Shown here in pieces: positions 53,887 to 63,724 of a stretch of DNA of 64,000 bases. Position 1 is the first letter of the stretch, and each line of letters starts with the position of its first letter. The translations under genes were made by a program, and so were the position numbers. The notes beneath the pieces were generated by a model. It ran no database searches. It saw nothing but the letters and a program-made list of their open reading frames with translations, and was not told the DNA's origin. Origin of the DNA: CALKJU01 sp046349355 (GTDB taxonomy: Bacteria > Pseudomonadota > Alphaproteobacteria > Geminicoccales > Geminicoccaceae); NCBI GenBank assembly GCA_046349355.1, contig JAXMCM010000024.1, positions 144,176 to 208,175 on the forward strand. Direction: 5' to 3'.

Positions 53887-55233
53887 TTGACCAAGTTCGA
53901 AGACCTCGGCCTCGGCGACGCCCTGCTGGCGGCGCTGGCGACCGAGGGCTACACGCAGCCGACGCCGATCCAGGCGCAGGCCATTCCCCACATTCTCGAG
54001 GGTCGCGACCTGCTGGGCATCGCCCAGACCGGCACCGGCAAGACCGCGGCGTTCGCGCTGCCGATCCTGCACCGTCTCGCCCTGAAGCGGGTGCCGCTGC
54101 AGCCGCGCGCCGCCCGCGTGCTGGTGCTTGCGCCGACGCGCGAGCTCGCCAGCCAGATCGCCGACAGCTTCACCGCCTACGGCCGCGGCCAGCGGCTCAG
54201 CGTCGCGGTCGTCTACGGCGGCGTCGACATCCGCAAGCAGTTCCGCGCCACGGCGCGCGGCGTCGACGTGCTGGTGGCCACCCCCGGCCGCCTGGTCGAC
54301 CACCTCCAGCAGGGCACCATCCGCCTCGACACGGTCGAGACGGTGGTCCTCGACGAGGTCGACCGGATGCTCGACATCGGCTTCATCCACGCCGTGCGGC
54401 GCATCCTGAAGCTGGTGCCGGCGAGCCGGCAGACGCTGTTCTTCTCGGCGACCATGCCGAAGGAGGCGGCGGTGCTGGCCGGCGAGCTGCTGCGCGAGCC
54501 GGCGCGGGTGACGATCACCCCGGTCGCCACCACCGCCGAGCGCGTCGAGCAGCAGGTGATCCACGTCGCCGACGCCGACAAGCGGACGCTGCTGGCGGCG
54601 CTGCTGGGCGAGCCGTCGGTCGGCCGCACGCTGGTGTTCACCCGCACCAAGCACCGCGCCGACCGGGTGGCCAAGCACCTCGATGCCGCCGGCATCGACA
54701 GCGCCGCCATCCACGGCAACAAGTCGCAGAACCAGCGCGAGCGCGCCCTCGGCGGCTTCAAGGCCGGCACGGTCCGGGTCCTGGTCGCCACCGACATCGC
54801 CGCCCGCGGCATCGACGTCGACGGCATCACCCATGTCGTCAACTTCGACCTGCCGGACGTGCCGGAGAGCTACGTGCACCGGATCGGGCGGACGGCGCGT
54901 GCCGGCCAGGCCGGCCGGGCCATCGCCTTCTGCGATCCGGCCGAGCGCGGCAACCTGCGCGACATCGAGCGGACCATCCGCCAGCAGATCCCGGTGCTGA
55001 CGCATCCGGCGGCGCGGGCGGTGGCACCGGTCCCGTCGCCGCAGCGCCAGGCCGAGCCGCGCCGCCAGCCGCAGCCGGCCGAGCCGCGTCGCCAGGCGCA
55101 GCCGGCGGGACGGGCTCCGGGTGGCCAGCAGCCGGCCCGGGCTCCCGGTGGCCAGCCGCCGGCGCGGCAGCACCGCGGCCGGCCGTCGCGGGCGCCCTCG
55201 CGCGCCCCGCAGCGGGCCGGCGCCGGGTACTGA
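53887..55233 (+). CDS. DEAD-box family ATP-dependent RNA helicase (RhlE-like, DEVD variant)
   Basis: The 448-aa helicase has the Q motif (FEDLGLGDALLAALATEGYT), Walker A AQTGTGKTAAF, PTRELASQI, TPGRLVD, motif II as D-E-V-D in VVLDEVDRMLD, FFSAT, LVFTRTKHRAD, ATDIAARGIDVDGI and HRIGRTARAGQ. A disordered Pro/Gln/Arg-rich tail follows (about 365-448), usual for RNA-binding extensions. It appears to start with TTG at 53887. It precedes two cold-shock-type genes on the opposite strand, consistent with a role in RNA remodelling at low temperature. Confidence 0.93.
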   Translation: MTKFEDLGLGDALLAALATEGYTQPTPIQAQAIPHILEGRDLLGIAQTGTGKTAAFALPILHRLALKRVPLQPRAARVLVLAPTRELASQIADSFTAYGRGQRLSVAVVYGGVDIRKQFRATARGVDVLVATPGRLVDHLQQGTIRLDTVETVVLDEVDRMLDIGFIHAVRRILKLVPASRQTLFFSATMPKEAAVLAGELLREPARVTITPVATTAERVEQQVIHVADADKRTLLAALLGEPSVGRTLVFTRTKHRADRVAKHLDAAGIDSAAIHGNKSQNQRERALGGFKAGTVRVLVATDIAARGIDVDGITHVVNFDLPDVPESYVHRIGRTARAGQAGRAIAFCDPAERGNLRDIERTIRQQIPVLTHPAARAVAPVPSPQRQAEPRRQPQPAEPRRQAQPAGRAPGGQQPARAPGGQPPARQHRGRPSRAPSRAPQRAGAGY

Positions 55234-55241
55234 AAACGAAA

Positions 55242-55269
55242 GCGCCCTCCGGATCACTCCGGAGGGCGC
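55242..55269. terminator. Strong bidirectional hairpin
   Basis: Perfect 12-bp stem GCGCCCTCCGGA / TCCGGAGGGCGC with a TCAC loop, preceded by an A-rich stretch (tgaaaacgaaa). It sits between the convergent helicase and cold-shock genes and could terminate both. Confidence 0.8.
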
Positions 55270-55296
55270 CCGCTCCCGTTGCCGGGAGGAAAGCGG

Positions 55297-55506
55297 TCAG
55301 CCGACCTTCTTCAGGTTCTCGGCCGAGCTCTTGCCATTCTTGCCGCGGATCAGCTCGTACTGGATCCTCTCGCCCTCACGCAGGCCGTCGAGGCCAGCCC
55401 GCTCCACGGCACTGATGTGCACGAAGGCGTCGGGGCCGCCCTGCTCCGGCTGGATGAAGCCGTAGCCCTTGGTGGCGTTGAACCACTTCACGGTACCAGT
55501 GTTCAA
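55297..55506 (-). CDS. Cold-shock domain protein, CspA family (copy 1)
   Basis: This 69-aa single cold-shock domain has RNP1 KGYGFIQPE and RNP2 AFVHISAVER, with the start NTGTVKWFNATKGYG. It binds single-stranded RNA and DNA and acts as an RNA chaperone. It is closely similar to the copy at 56142-56351, and the two share a conserved leader. Expression is probably post-transcriptionally controlled through that leader. Confidence 0.95.
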   Translation of the reverse strand: MNTGTVKWFNATKGYGFIQPEQGGPDAFVHISAVERAGLDGLREGERIQYELIRGKNGKSSAENLKKVG

Positions 55507-55525
55507 AGTGCAGTCTCACAGTCAG

Positions 55526-55626
55526 TAGGGCACGCCCTGGCAACGTGCCGGGGCGCGAGGTCGTCTTCGCGGCAGTCGACGGATAGAGCCGGCAGGCTCG
55601 CCGTGCGGGATGGCGGAAAGAAGGCC
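55526..55626 (-). promoter_or_regulatory. Conserved csp leader, copy 1
   Basis: The 5' untranslated region upstream of the first csp gene. Its gene-proximal 35 nt (55526-55560) match the second csp leader at 31 positions, and a distal block near 55612-55626 (ggcggaaagaaggcc) is also shared. It begins 20 nt from the start codon. It is probably a structured cis-regulatory element. Confidence 0.6.
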
Positions 55627-55691
55627 TAAGCGCGTTTATGCGCCAGCCGGCCGGTCGACACAAGCCCGACGTCAGGCTGCCGGGCGACGTC

Positions 55692-56045
55692 TCAGACGGA
55701 GCAGAGGACGACGCCCTCGCGCGACAGGCCGGCGCGGTCGAAGCCCGCCTCGGGCTCGAACGGCTCGCCCGGCAGCTTCAGGCCGGTGATGCGGCCGATC
55801 TCGAAGATCACCATGGCCCCGCCGTCCTCGGGACGGGCGGCCAGGTTCACCTTGCCCTGCGGCGTGCGGAAGATGGCGTAGGGGGCGAAGCGGCGCCAGG
55901 TCTCGTCCTCGCCATAGCGCATCTCGACCAGCCAGGTGCCGGCGATCGCGTTGCGCAGGTTGCGCTCGTACTCGGCCTTGCGGGTCGCCGGGCGCTGGTC
56001 GGCACGCCAGATCTGGTCGAGGCGGCGGGAACGAAGAGCCATCAC
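55692..56045 (-). CDS. Hypothetical protein, 117 aa, between the csp genes
   Basis: The soluble product has a basic helical N-terminus (RRLDQIWRADQRPATRKAEY) and a beta-rich core (WRRFAPYAIFRTPQGKVNLA, then MVIFEIGRITGLKLPGEPFE). The core has a loose resemblance to WYL-like ligand-sensing folds, but I would not assign it. The first two codons are both ATG. It is separated from the upstream csp gene by a hairpin. Confidence 0.65.
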   Translation of the reverse strand: MMALRSRRLDQIWRADQRPATRKAEYERNLRNAIAGTWLVEMRYGEDETWRRFAPYAIFRTPQGKVNLAARPEDGGAMVIFEIGRITGLKLPGEPFEPEAGFDRAGLSREGVVLCSV

Positions 56046-56083
56046 TTCACCGTCGGCTCAAGGGAGCCATCGCTTGCGCGCAT

Positions 56084-56104
56084 CCCCCGGCACGAGGCCG
56101 GGGG
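56084..56104. terminator. Hairpin downstream of csp copy 2
   Basis: CCCCCGGC / GCCGGGGG, an 8-bp stem with a 5-nt loop, 38 nt after the stop of the second csp gene and just upstream of the 117-aa gene. It probably limits readthrough from the csp gene. Confidence 0.5.
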
Positions 56105-56141
56105 ACACATCGTCTTCAAGAACGGGTCGACAACCCGCGCG

Positions 56142-56351
56142 TCAGGCGACGCGCTTCAGGTTCTCGGCCGAGCTCTTGCCGTTGTTGCCACGCTGGAGAT
56201 CGTACTGAACCTTCTCGCCCTCGCGCAGCGAGCCGAGGCCCGCGCGCTCGACGGCGCTGATGTGGACGAAGGCGTCAGGGCCACCATTGTCCGGCTGGAT
56301 GAAGCCGAAGCCCTTGGTCGCGTTGAACCACTTGACGGTACCGGTCTGCAA
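56142..56351 (-). CDS. Cold-shock domain protein, CspA family (copy 2)
   Basis: This 69-aa cold-shock domain has KGFGFIQPD (RNP1) and AFVHISAVER (RNP2). It differs from copy 1 mainly in the loop after the second motif and in the C-terminal third (EKVQYDLQRGNNGKSSAENL). The two genes are a local duplication that includes their leaders. It acts as an RNA chaperone, probably cold- or growth-phase-responsive. Confidence 0.95.
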   Translation of the reverse strand: MQTGTVKWFNATKGFGFIQPDNGGPDAFVHISAVERAGLGSLREGEKVQYDLQRGNNGKSSAENLKRVA

Positions 56352-56373
56352 GACTTTAGCCTTTACTCATACT

Positions 56374-56471
56374 TAGGGCACGCGCCGGCAACGTACCGGA
56401 GCGCGAGGCGATCTCTGCGTCATGCCAAGGAGCCAGCAGAACCGGCCAGTCGGGAAGTCGGAAAGAAGACC
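56374..56471 (-). promoter_or_regulatory. Conserved csp leader, copy 2
   Basis: This aligns with the leader of csp copy 1: core 56374-56408 (31 of 35 identical) starting 23 nt from the start codon, plus a distal gtcggaaagaagacc block. The same order and spacing in both genes support a functional untranslated element. Confidence 0.6.
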
Positions 56472-56624
56472 TGCACGCTAAATGGAGCGCCGCATGCTGC
56501 AGTGCAAGGGGCAATCGCCCCTCCCACCCAAGACTTTCTGCCGCATCGCCGCGATCGGGTGCCTGCCGCCATTGGCGGCGGCGGGCAGGAGGCGACCTGT
56601 GCCGGGGGTCCGCCCTCGCCCGGC

Positions 56625-58157
<1,533 letters not shown>

Positions 58158-58246
58158 GAGTTCCTCCCGCGGCGGCCGTCCGGAGCCGGCGCAGCGTTAT
58201 CACGCAGGCCGCACCCCGGCCAACGCCGGCCGCTGCGACATGACGC

Positions 58247-58852
58247 TCAGCCGGCAGCGACGCCGAAGCGGGCGGCGGCCATGGCGAGGCAGCGCTCGAA
58301 GGCCGTGAGGTCGGTGTAGAGCGCACCGGCCGGCACCGCCGCCGTCGCGATCTCGAAGCCCGAGGCGATCACCGCACCGTCCAGCATCAGGTTGTCGACG
58401 AGGCCGAAGTTCTCGATGGCGAGGCCGTCGCCGTCCTCGAAGCCGTGGCCGTCCCCTGCCCGCTCCCGGCACCCGTGCGCGGCGGCCACGCGCTCGAAGA
58501 AGCCCAGCGGCACGTTGCTGTAGCCCAGCACCGGCTTCCCCTGGGCACGCATGTAGCCCATCTCGAAGGCAGTGCCGCCGTCCATGCCCGGGCCGCGGAA
58601 CGGGGTCATGTGCGCGACCATCAGGTCGCAGCCGTCCATCAGCCGCTCGTTGGCGCGGGCGATGGCCAGCCCCCGGTCACGTGGCGTCAGGCCCGCGAGG
58701 TCGAGCGACTTGTCGAGCGGGAAGACGCCGGCGAAGCCGTAGCGGGCGCACAGCGCCTTCTTGCGGGCAGCGAGATCCAGGGCCCCGGCGAGGAAGACGT
58801 CCGGTCCGGCAAGATAGACGCGCAAGGGTGAGACGGGACGGGGTTCGGTCAT
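58247..58852 (-). CDS. Nucleoside 2-deoxyribosyltransferase family protein
   Basis: This 201-aa protein of the NDT fold has RVYLAGPDVFLAGALDLAAR, CDLMVAHMTPFRGPGMDGGT and the catalytic-Glu segment TAFEMGYMRAQGKPVLGYSN. It would cleave or exchange deoxyribose on nucleosides or nucleotides. An insert of about 30 residues (AAHGCRERAGDGHGFEDGDG) follows the active-site block. The ATG at 58852 has GGGACGGGG upstream. It lies after the carboxylase gene in the opposite transcription order, without close coupling. Confidence 0.85.
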   Translation of the reverse strand: MTEPRPVSPLRVYLAGPDVFLAGALDLAARKKALCARYGFAGVFPLDKSLDLAGLTPRDRGLAIARANERLMDGCDLMVAHMTPFRGPGMDGGTAFEMGYMRAQGKPVLGYSNVPLGFFERVAAAHGCRERAGDGHGFEDGDGLAIENFGLVDNLMLDGAVIASGFEIATAAVPAGALYTDLTAFERCLAMAAARFGVAAG

Positions 58853-59024
58853 GGCTGGCCGCTCGATTGCCGACGGCCCTGCGTCACCGCGATCGGACGC
58901 CGCCGTCAAGGTGCCGCCGCAAGGAGGCGCTGGACAAGGTCGATCGGGCACATGAAGCTTGGCGCACGGCGTGGACATTTCACGCCATCGTTCTTTGTCG
59001 ATTATTGTCCCAACGGAGATTGTG

Positions 59025-59888
59025 ATGGCAATTTCAAGCCGGGCCTCGCAGGCCGGCGGCCGGCCGGTGTCGACGCCGCCGGGACTGCCGGTGTGGAACA
59101 CGGTGGGCGCGGCCTTCGCGGATGTGCTGGCGCATTCGGACAAGGTGACGCGGCTGGCGCTGCCGTGGCTGGTCCTGTGCGTGGCGGTGAATGTCGTCGG
59201 CCTGGCGGTGCCGTCGAAGCTGGACCTGGCACTCATTGCGTCGCAGCTGGTGTCCAGCCTCGGCGGCCTCGCGATCACCGTCGCCTGGGTCCGCTGGCGC
59301 ATGCTGGGCGAGACGCCGCCCGCCGGGGCGCGGCCGAACCGCCACGTGGGACGGGTTGCGCTGCGACTCCTGTGGCCCGTCGCCATCCTCGGCGTCGTCA
59401 TGGCCGGCGTCCTGATGCTCTTCGTCGGTCTCGGGGTCGCCCTGGGCAGCAAGGCCGTGATGACGCTCGGCACGCTGCTCACGGCCCTGGCGGTGAGCGT
59501 CCTCTATCTAGCCTTCTATCCGGTGCTCGCCCTCTACGGCATGGCAGGCTCGGTCGGCGGGCCCGGAACCTCGCTCAGGGACATCCGCACGCTCACCGGC
59601 GGCTACCGGGGCCGCCTCTGGCTGGCCTATGCGCTGATGCTGCTGATCACCTTCCTGATCCCGGTCGTCGGGCTCACGGTCGGCGCGGGGACACTGTCCA
59701 CGCTCGGCCCCGTGCTCCGGCAGCCGCTCGAAGGCGCCAGCGTGGCGCCCCTCACGCAGGTGGCGGTGACCTCGCTCAGCCAGCTCGTCAGCTTCGGGAT
59801 GTCGGCCCTCTTCGGCGCGTTCACCGCCGCGGCCTGGACGCGGCTGAAGGCGGCGAAGGCAGAGCCCTCACCGGTCGCTGCGACGTGA
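59025..59888 (+). CDS. Polytopic membrane protein of unknown function (paralogue 1)
   Basis: The 287-aa product has about six transmembrane helices. Its N-terminal motif VGAAFADVLAHSDKVTRLAL-PW is shared with the next gene. Further hydrophobic segments include LLWPVAILGVVMAGVLMLFV and LWLAYALMLLITFLIPVVGL. It has no transporter signature. The ATG at 59025 follows GGAGATT. The upstream region (about 170 bp) holds a short AT-rich stretch that could be its promoter. Confidence 0.75.
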   Translation: MAISSRASQAGGRPVSTPPGLPVWNTVGAAFADVLAHSDKVTRLALPWLVLCVAVNVVGLAVPSKLDLALIASQLVSSLGGLAITVAWVRWRMLGETPPAGARPNRHVGRVALRLLWPVAILGVVMAGVLMLFVGLGVALGSKAVMTLGTLLTALAVSVLYLAFYPVLALYGMAGSVGGPGTSLRDIRTLTGGYRGRLWLAYALMLLITFLIPVVGLTVGAGTLSTLGPVLRQPLEGASVAPLTQVAVTSLSQLVSFGMSALFGAFTAAAWTRLKAAKAEPSPVAAT

Positions 59889-60111
59889 GCCCCGACATCG
59901 TCCCCTGGTGGCTCGCCCGAGCAGCGACCGATGACGATGCGTCCTGCCGAATTTCCGACTATCCTCAAGGACGGCCGGGGTGGTTGCCACCCCGGCGCGA
60001 GGCAGCGACGAGCGCCAGGGCGAAGGCTGCCGTCGCGGGGTGATTGCATGGCCGAGGTCATGTCCAGCGCCTGGTCCGGCCGTCGCCGGGATCGCCGGTG
60101 ACGTCCCCTCG

Positions 60112-60987
60112 ATGCCGCGTGGCAGCCGGGCATCGCTGAGCGGCTCGAGAGGTGCCGCAGAGGGAGCCCGGCCGGGCCGGGTGGCCGTCAGGCAGACTGT
60201 CCTCGCCGCCTTCGGCGACGTCCTCGACCACCCCGACCGCCTGTCGCGGATGGCCCTGCCCTGGCTGCTGCTGATCGCCGCCACGACGCTGCTCTCGGTC
60301 GCCCATCCGGCGCAGCGCAGCCTCGCCTGGGCCGTATCGCTGCTGGTGACCCTGCTCGGATCGATCGCCATCAGCGTCGCGTGGTTCCGCTGGCGTGTCG
60401 CCGGTATCGAGCCGGTGGCGATGGCGCGCCTCGACCGGCCTGTGGCGCGCGTGCTGCTGCGCTACCTCGCCCATCCGCTGCTGGTCGCCACGGCGTTCGG
60501 CGCCATCCTGCTGCCGCTGCTCGGGCTCGACCGGATCCGGGACTTCAGCAAGGCCGAGGCCACGCTCGCCGGCAGCGCCGTCTTCGCCGTCACCGTGATC
60601 ACCTTCCTCGCGACGTTTCCGCTGTTCCACATCTTCGCACTGCTGGGCGCCGTGGATCGCCCCGGCACCCGTCTTGCCGATATCGTCAGGGCCAGCCGCG
60701 GCAGCCGGCTGCGGCTGACCGCGGCCTATGCCCTGTTCTTCCTGCTGGTCGTGCTGATCCCGCTGTTCGGCCTGTCCTCGGCGGACGAGCTGATCCGGCA
60801 CGTCGCCCGCGGGCTGAAGGTCGAGCGGACGCCGGAGATGAGCGACATGGTCGATGGCGTTCTCGCCATCCTGGCCCAGTCGGTGGCCCTCGGCCTGTCG
60901 GCGGCCAGCGCCTCGTTCGTCGCCAGGCTGTGGCCGCAGCTGGCGGCACCGCCGCCGGCCGCCGCCCCGCCTCAGCCGCCGGGCTGA
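60112..60987 (+). CDS. Polytopic membrane protein of unknown function (paralogue 2)
   Basis: This 291-aa paralogue of the preceding gene has the same N-terminal motif (VLAAFGDVLDHPDRLSRMAL-PW) and helix layout (LLVTLLGSIAISVAWFRWRV, then LTAAYALFFLLVVLIPLFGL). A local duplication is likely. The ATG at 60112 has only a weak Shine-Dalgarno; the true start may be elsewhere in the upstream 130 bp. Its 3' end overlaps the convergent ATP12 gene by 16 bp. Confidence 0.72.
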   Translation: MPRGSRASLSGSRGAAEGARPGRVAVRQTVLAAFGDVLDHPDRLSRMALPWLLLIAATTLLSVAHPAQRSLAWAVSLLVTLLGSIAISVAWFRWRVAGIEPVAMARLDRPVARVLLRYLAHPLLVATAFGAILLPLLGLDRIRDFSKAEATLAGSAVFAVTVITFLATFPLFHIFALLGAVDRPGTRLADIVRASRGSRLRLTAAYALFFLLVVLIPLFGLSSADELIRHVARGLKVERTPEMSDMVDGVLAILAQSVALGLSAASASFVARLWPQLAAPPPAAAPPQPPG

Positions 60988-61682
60988 GCCGCGCGCAAGA
61001 GGCGCAGGTAGCGGTCGGCGGCGCGCAGGTCGCGGCGCAGGCGGGCGTGACGGCGCTGCTGCTCCTCCTCCTCGCCCCACTGCGCGATCTCCCAGAGCTC
61101 GTCGAGCAGGGCCGCGTCGAAGGCGCGGTCGGCGTCCAGGGCACCGTCGAGCATGGCAAGGCCAAGGACGACCGAGCCGGTCAGCGTCGTCGCCGCGTGC
61201 AGGCCGACGAGCTGCCAGTCGTCGAGGGCGGCGACGGCGGCCCTCAGCGCCGCGAGGCTGGCCTCGGGCTGGGCGGCGCCGACGACCCCGACGACGACAC
61301 CGAGCGGGGCTCCGTGCCGGTCGGCGGCGCGGTCGAGCCAGGGCTGCCAGACCTGGCGCTGGCGCTCGGCCAGGTCCGCGGGCGTCTCGGCGCGGTAGCA
61401 GAGCAGGTCGGTGGCGGCGTAGCCGGCGGCCTCGGCGATGGCGTCGTCGCGCCGGGCGGGCATCAGGTCGACGACGGTGGTCGCCAGCCGCGTCATCGGC
61501 ATGGCGTCAGGGTTCACCGTCTCGCCCACCTGCAGCCATTCGTCGGCGACAGCGCGGGCGACGCCCTCGCCGGGCACCACGAGGCGGTTGCCGGCGGGCG
61601 TGCGCAGGGGGCGGCCGTCAAGCAGGACGACCCAGCCCTCGGGCCGCTGCTCGACGGCGACCTCGGTCCAGACACGCTTCAT
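60972..61682 (-). CDS. F1-ATPase assembly chaperone ATP12
   Basis: This 236-aa member of the ATP12/ATPAF2 family, restricted largely to alphaproteobacteria and mitochondria, chaperones the F1 alpha subunit. Seen are VLLDGRPLRTPAGNRLVVP, VADEWLQVGETVNPDAMPMT, RLATTVVD, YAATDLLCYRAETPADLAER and the C-terminal DELWEIAQWGEEEEQQRR. It lies 22 bp after the HAD phosphatase gene in the usual alphaproteobacterial rluC-HAD-ATP12 order. Confidence 0.93.
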   Translation of the reverse strand: MKRVWTEVAVEQRPEGWVVLLDGRPLRTPAGNRLVVPGEGVARAVADEWLQVGETVNPDAMPMTRLATTVVDLMPARRDDAIAEAAGYAATDLLCYRAETPADLAERQRQVWQPWLDRAADRHGAPLGVVVGVVGAAQPEASLAALRAAVAALDDWQLVGLHAATTLTGSVVLGLAMLDGALDADRAFDAALLDELWEIAQWGEEEEQQRRHARLRRDLRAADRYLRLLRAAQPGG

Positions 61683-61704
61683 GGCGACGGTTCCGATACG
61701 GGGG

Positions 61705-62355
61705 TCAGGCCGGCAGCAGCTCGAGGAGCTGGTCGAAGCGGTCGAGCACGTGCGGCGCCCCGGCGGCGCGCAGCTCCTCGGCCGGATGGTTGCCCCAGCT
61801 GACGCCGACCGGCAGGGCACCCGCCGCCACCGCCATGGCGATGTCGAAGGTGGTGTCGCCGACCAGCATGGTGGCCTCCGGGCCGACCCCGGTCTCGCGC
61901 ATGGCGGCCTCGAGCATGGCGGGGTGCGGCTTGCTGGGGTGGAGGTCGGCGGTCTGCAGGGTGACGAAGCGGTCCTCGAGGCCGTGATGGGCGAGGACGT
62001 GGCGCAGGCCGCGCATGGTCTTGCCGGTGGCGACGCCGAGCAGCAGGTCGCGGGCGGCCAGGGCGTCGAGCAGCTCGCGGGTGCCGGGGAACAGCGGCTC
62101 GTCGAAGTCGCCGCGCTCGCGGCGGACCATGAAGACCTCGCGATAGCGGGCGGCGACGCTCTCGGCCTCGGCGAGGCGGCCGCCGCCGAGCAGCACGTCG
62201 ATGGCCTGGACCAGCGACAGGCCGACGATGCGGCGCACCGCCTCCGGCGGCGGCGGGGCCAGGCCGTCGGCGCGGAAGGCATCCTGCATGCAGCCGACGA
62301 TGAAGGCCTGGCTGTCGACCAGGGTGCCGTCGCAGTCGAAGACGATGAGGCGCAA
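61705..62355 (-). CDS. HAD-superfamily phosphatase (phosphoglycolate phosphatase-like)
   Basis: The 216-aa product has HAD motif I FDCDGTLVDSQ, motif II in LGVATGKTMRGL, the motif III Lys in LHPSKPHPAML and motif IV VGDTTFDIAMA. The cap domain sits between motifs I and II. The substrate is probably a small phosphate ester. It starts 5 bp after the rluC stop and is clearly co-transcribed with rluC and ATP12. Confidence 0.92.
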   Translation of the reverse strand: MRLIVFDCDGTLVDSQAFIVGCMQDAFRADGLAPPPPEAVRRIVGLSLVQAIDVLLGGGRLAEAESVAARYREVFMVRRERGDFDEPLFPGTRELLDALAARDLLLGVATGKTMRGLRHVLAHHGLEDRFVTLQTADLHPSKPHPAMLEAAMRETGVGPEATMLVGDTTFDIAMAVAAGALPVGVSWGNHPAEELRAAGAPHVLDRFDQLLELLPA

Positions 62356-62360
62356 GCGAC

Positions 62361-63332
62361 CTACCAGTCCTGCAAGCGGGTGCCCGGCAGCGGCTCGGGC
62401 GTCAGGCCGATCCAGCCCAGTCCCTCGCGGAAGGACGGCGGCGGGTCGGCGGCGACGCGCAGGCGGCCGCCGTCGGGGTGCGGCACGTCGATCTCGCGGG
62501 CGTGCAGCATCAGGCCCTTGGGTGCGGTCGCCGGGTGGGCCGCCTTGCCGCCGTACTTGCCGTCGCCGAGGATCGGCCAGCCCATGGCGGCGCAGTGCGC
62601 GCGCAGCTGGTGGGTGCGGCCGGTGAGCGGCATCAGGCCCATCCAGCTCGCGACCTTGCCGGTCCGCGCCAGCACCCGCCAGCGGGTCTTCGACGGTTTC
62701 CCGTCCTCCTCGTCGACCGCCATCTTCTCGACCACGCCCTGCTTGCCGAGGGCGAGGTCAATGAGGCCCTCGTTGCCGCGCGGGCTGCCGACGACGACGG
62801 CCCAGTAGAGCTTCCTCGCCTCGTGGCCGCGGAAGGCCGAGGTCAGGAAGCCGGCGGCCCTGGCCGTCCTGGCGACGACGAGGATGCCGCTGGTGTCGCG
62901 GTCGAGCCGGTGGCAGAGGCGCGGCTTCTCGCCCCTGACCGCCAGCGCCTCGAGCATGCCGTCGACATGCCGCGTCGTGCCGGTGCCGCCCTGCACGGCA
63001 AGACCGGCGGGCTTGTTGAGCACGATGACGGACGCGTCCTCGTGGATGACCATGCGACGGACGAGCTTCGCATCCTCGGGGCGCAGCGCCGGAGCCGGAC
63101 GTGCCGCGGCCGGCGCGGGTGCCGCTTCCGGCAGCGGCGGGACGCGGATCACCTGGCCCGGCTGGACCCGCTCGCTGCCCTGGACCCGCTTGCCGTCGAG
63201 CCGGAACTGGCCGGTGCGCATCAGCTTCTGCAGGGCGCCGTGGCCGAGCGCCGGAAAATGGTGGCGCACCCAGCGGTCGAACCGCCAGTCCATCTCGGCG
63301 GCTGAGACCTCGCGCTGCTGGACGGCGGTCAT
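62361..63332 (-). CDS. rluC: 23S rRNA pseudouridine synthase RluC-type
   Basis: The 323-aa product has an N-terminal S4 RNA-binding domain (RFDRWVRHHFPALGHGALQK, then GQFRLDGKRVQGSERVQPGQ) and the RsuA/RluA catalytic domain with Asp in CHRLDRDTSGILVVARTA and LTGRTHQLRAHCAAMGWPI. It isomerises specific uridines in 23S rRNA, as in the RluC subfamily. It heads the rluC-HAD-ATP12 operon. Confidence 0.93.
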   Translation of the reverse strand: MTAVQQREVSAAEMDWRFDRWVRHHFPALGHGALQKLMRTGQFRLDGKRVQGSERVQPGQVIRVPPLPEAAPAPAAARPAPALRPEDAKLVRRMVIHEDASVIVLNKPAGLAVQGGTGTTRHVDGMLEALAVRGEKPRLCHRLDRDTSGILVVARTARAAGFLTSAFRGHEARKLYWAVVVGSPRGNEGLIDLALGKQGVVEKMAVDEEDGKPSKTRWRVLARTGKVASWMGLMPLTGRTHQLRAHCAAMGWPILGDGKYGGKAAHPATAPKGLMLHAREIDVPHPDGGRLRVAADPPPSFREGLGWIGLTPEPLPGTRLQDW

Positions 63333-63405
63333 GCGAGGGCGGACTCGGCCTTCATTCCGACAGAGCCAAGCCTGGAAGAACTTGCGTCAGAGACGGGCCA
63401 CGTCA

Positions 63406-63552
63406 TTACCACATTCCGTTTTCATTGTAGCCGATCATCTCATCCGGAGAGCGAGTATCGACATCAGGTAAAGCCGCACATGTGCGGCCGAGCTTTAGCA
63501 ATTCCTCCGTCAACGCATCTGCGTCCGCTTTTCTTGTCGCCAATACGGTAGA
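63406..63552 (-). pseudogene. C-terminal fragment of a VapB-type antitoxin
   Basis: The minus strand reads ADADALTEELLKLGRTCAAL, then PDVDTRSPDEMIGYNENGMW and TAA. This matches the toxin-wrapping tail of VapB/PSK-type antitoxins (ALPxLDxRSPDEILGYDExGLP). The DNA-binding N-terminus is not recognisable: the frame continues upstream to 63660 but with unrelated sequence, and no VapC toxin follows within the 70 bp before rluC. Base composition is lower in GC than the flanks. Confidence 0.62.
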
Positions 63553-63724
63553 TGACGGAGTGGGCGCTTGTTCATGAACTCCGGAGATTGGGTGAATTCC
63601 GGAAGAGGCACCTTGTCCCGGCCGTCCTTTCATCCGAGCGGAGCTTAATCGTTTCGTCATGGTCCCGTGCTTATAGAGGCTGCCGAGGATCGAGGAAATG
63701 CATCAGGACCAACGCGACGTCCTG

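Noticed and set aside
58247..59482. A 411-codon N-terminally extended form of the deoxyribosyltransferase-like gene
   Set aside because: The extension is antisense to the first polytopic membrane protein gene. Family similarity begins at the ATG at 58852.
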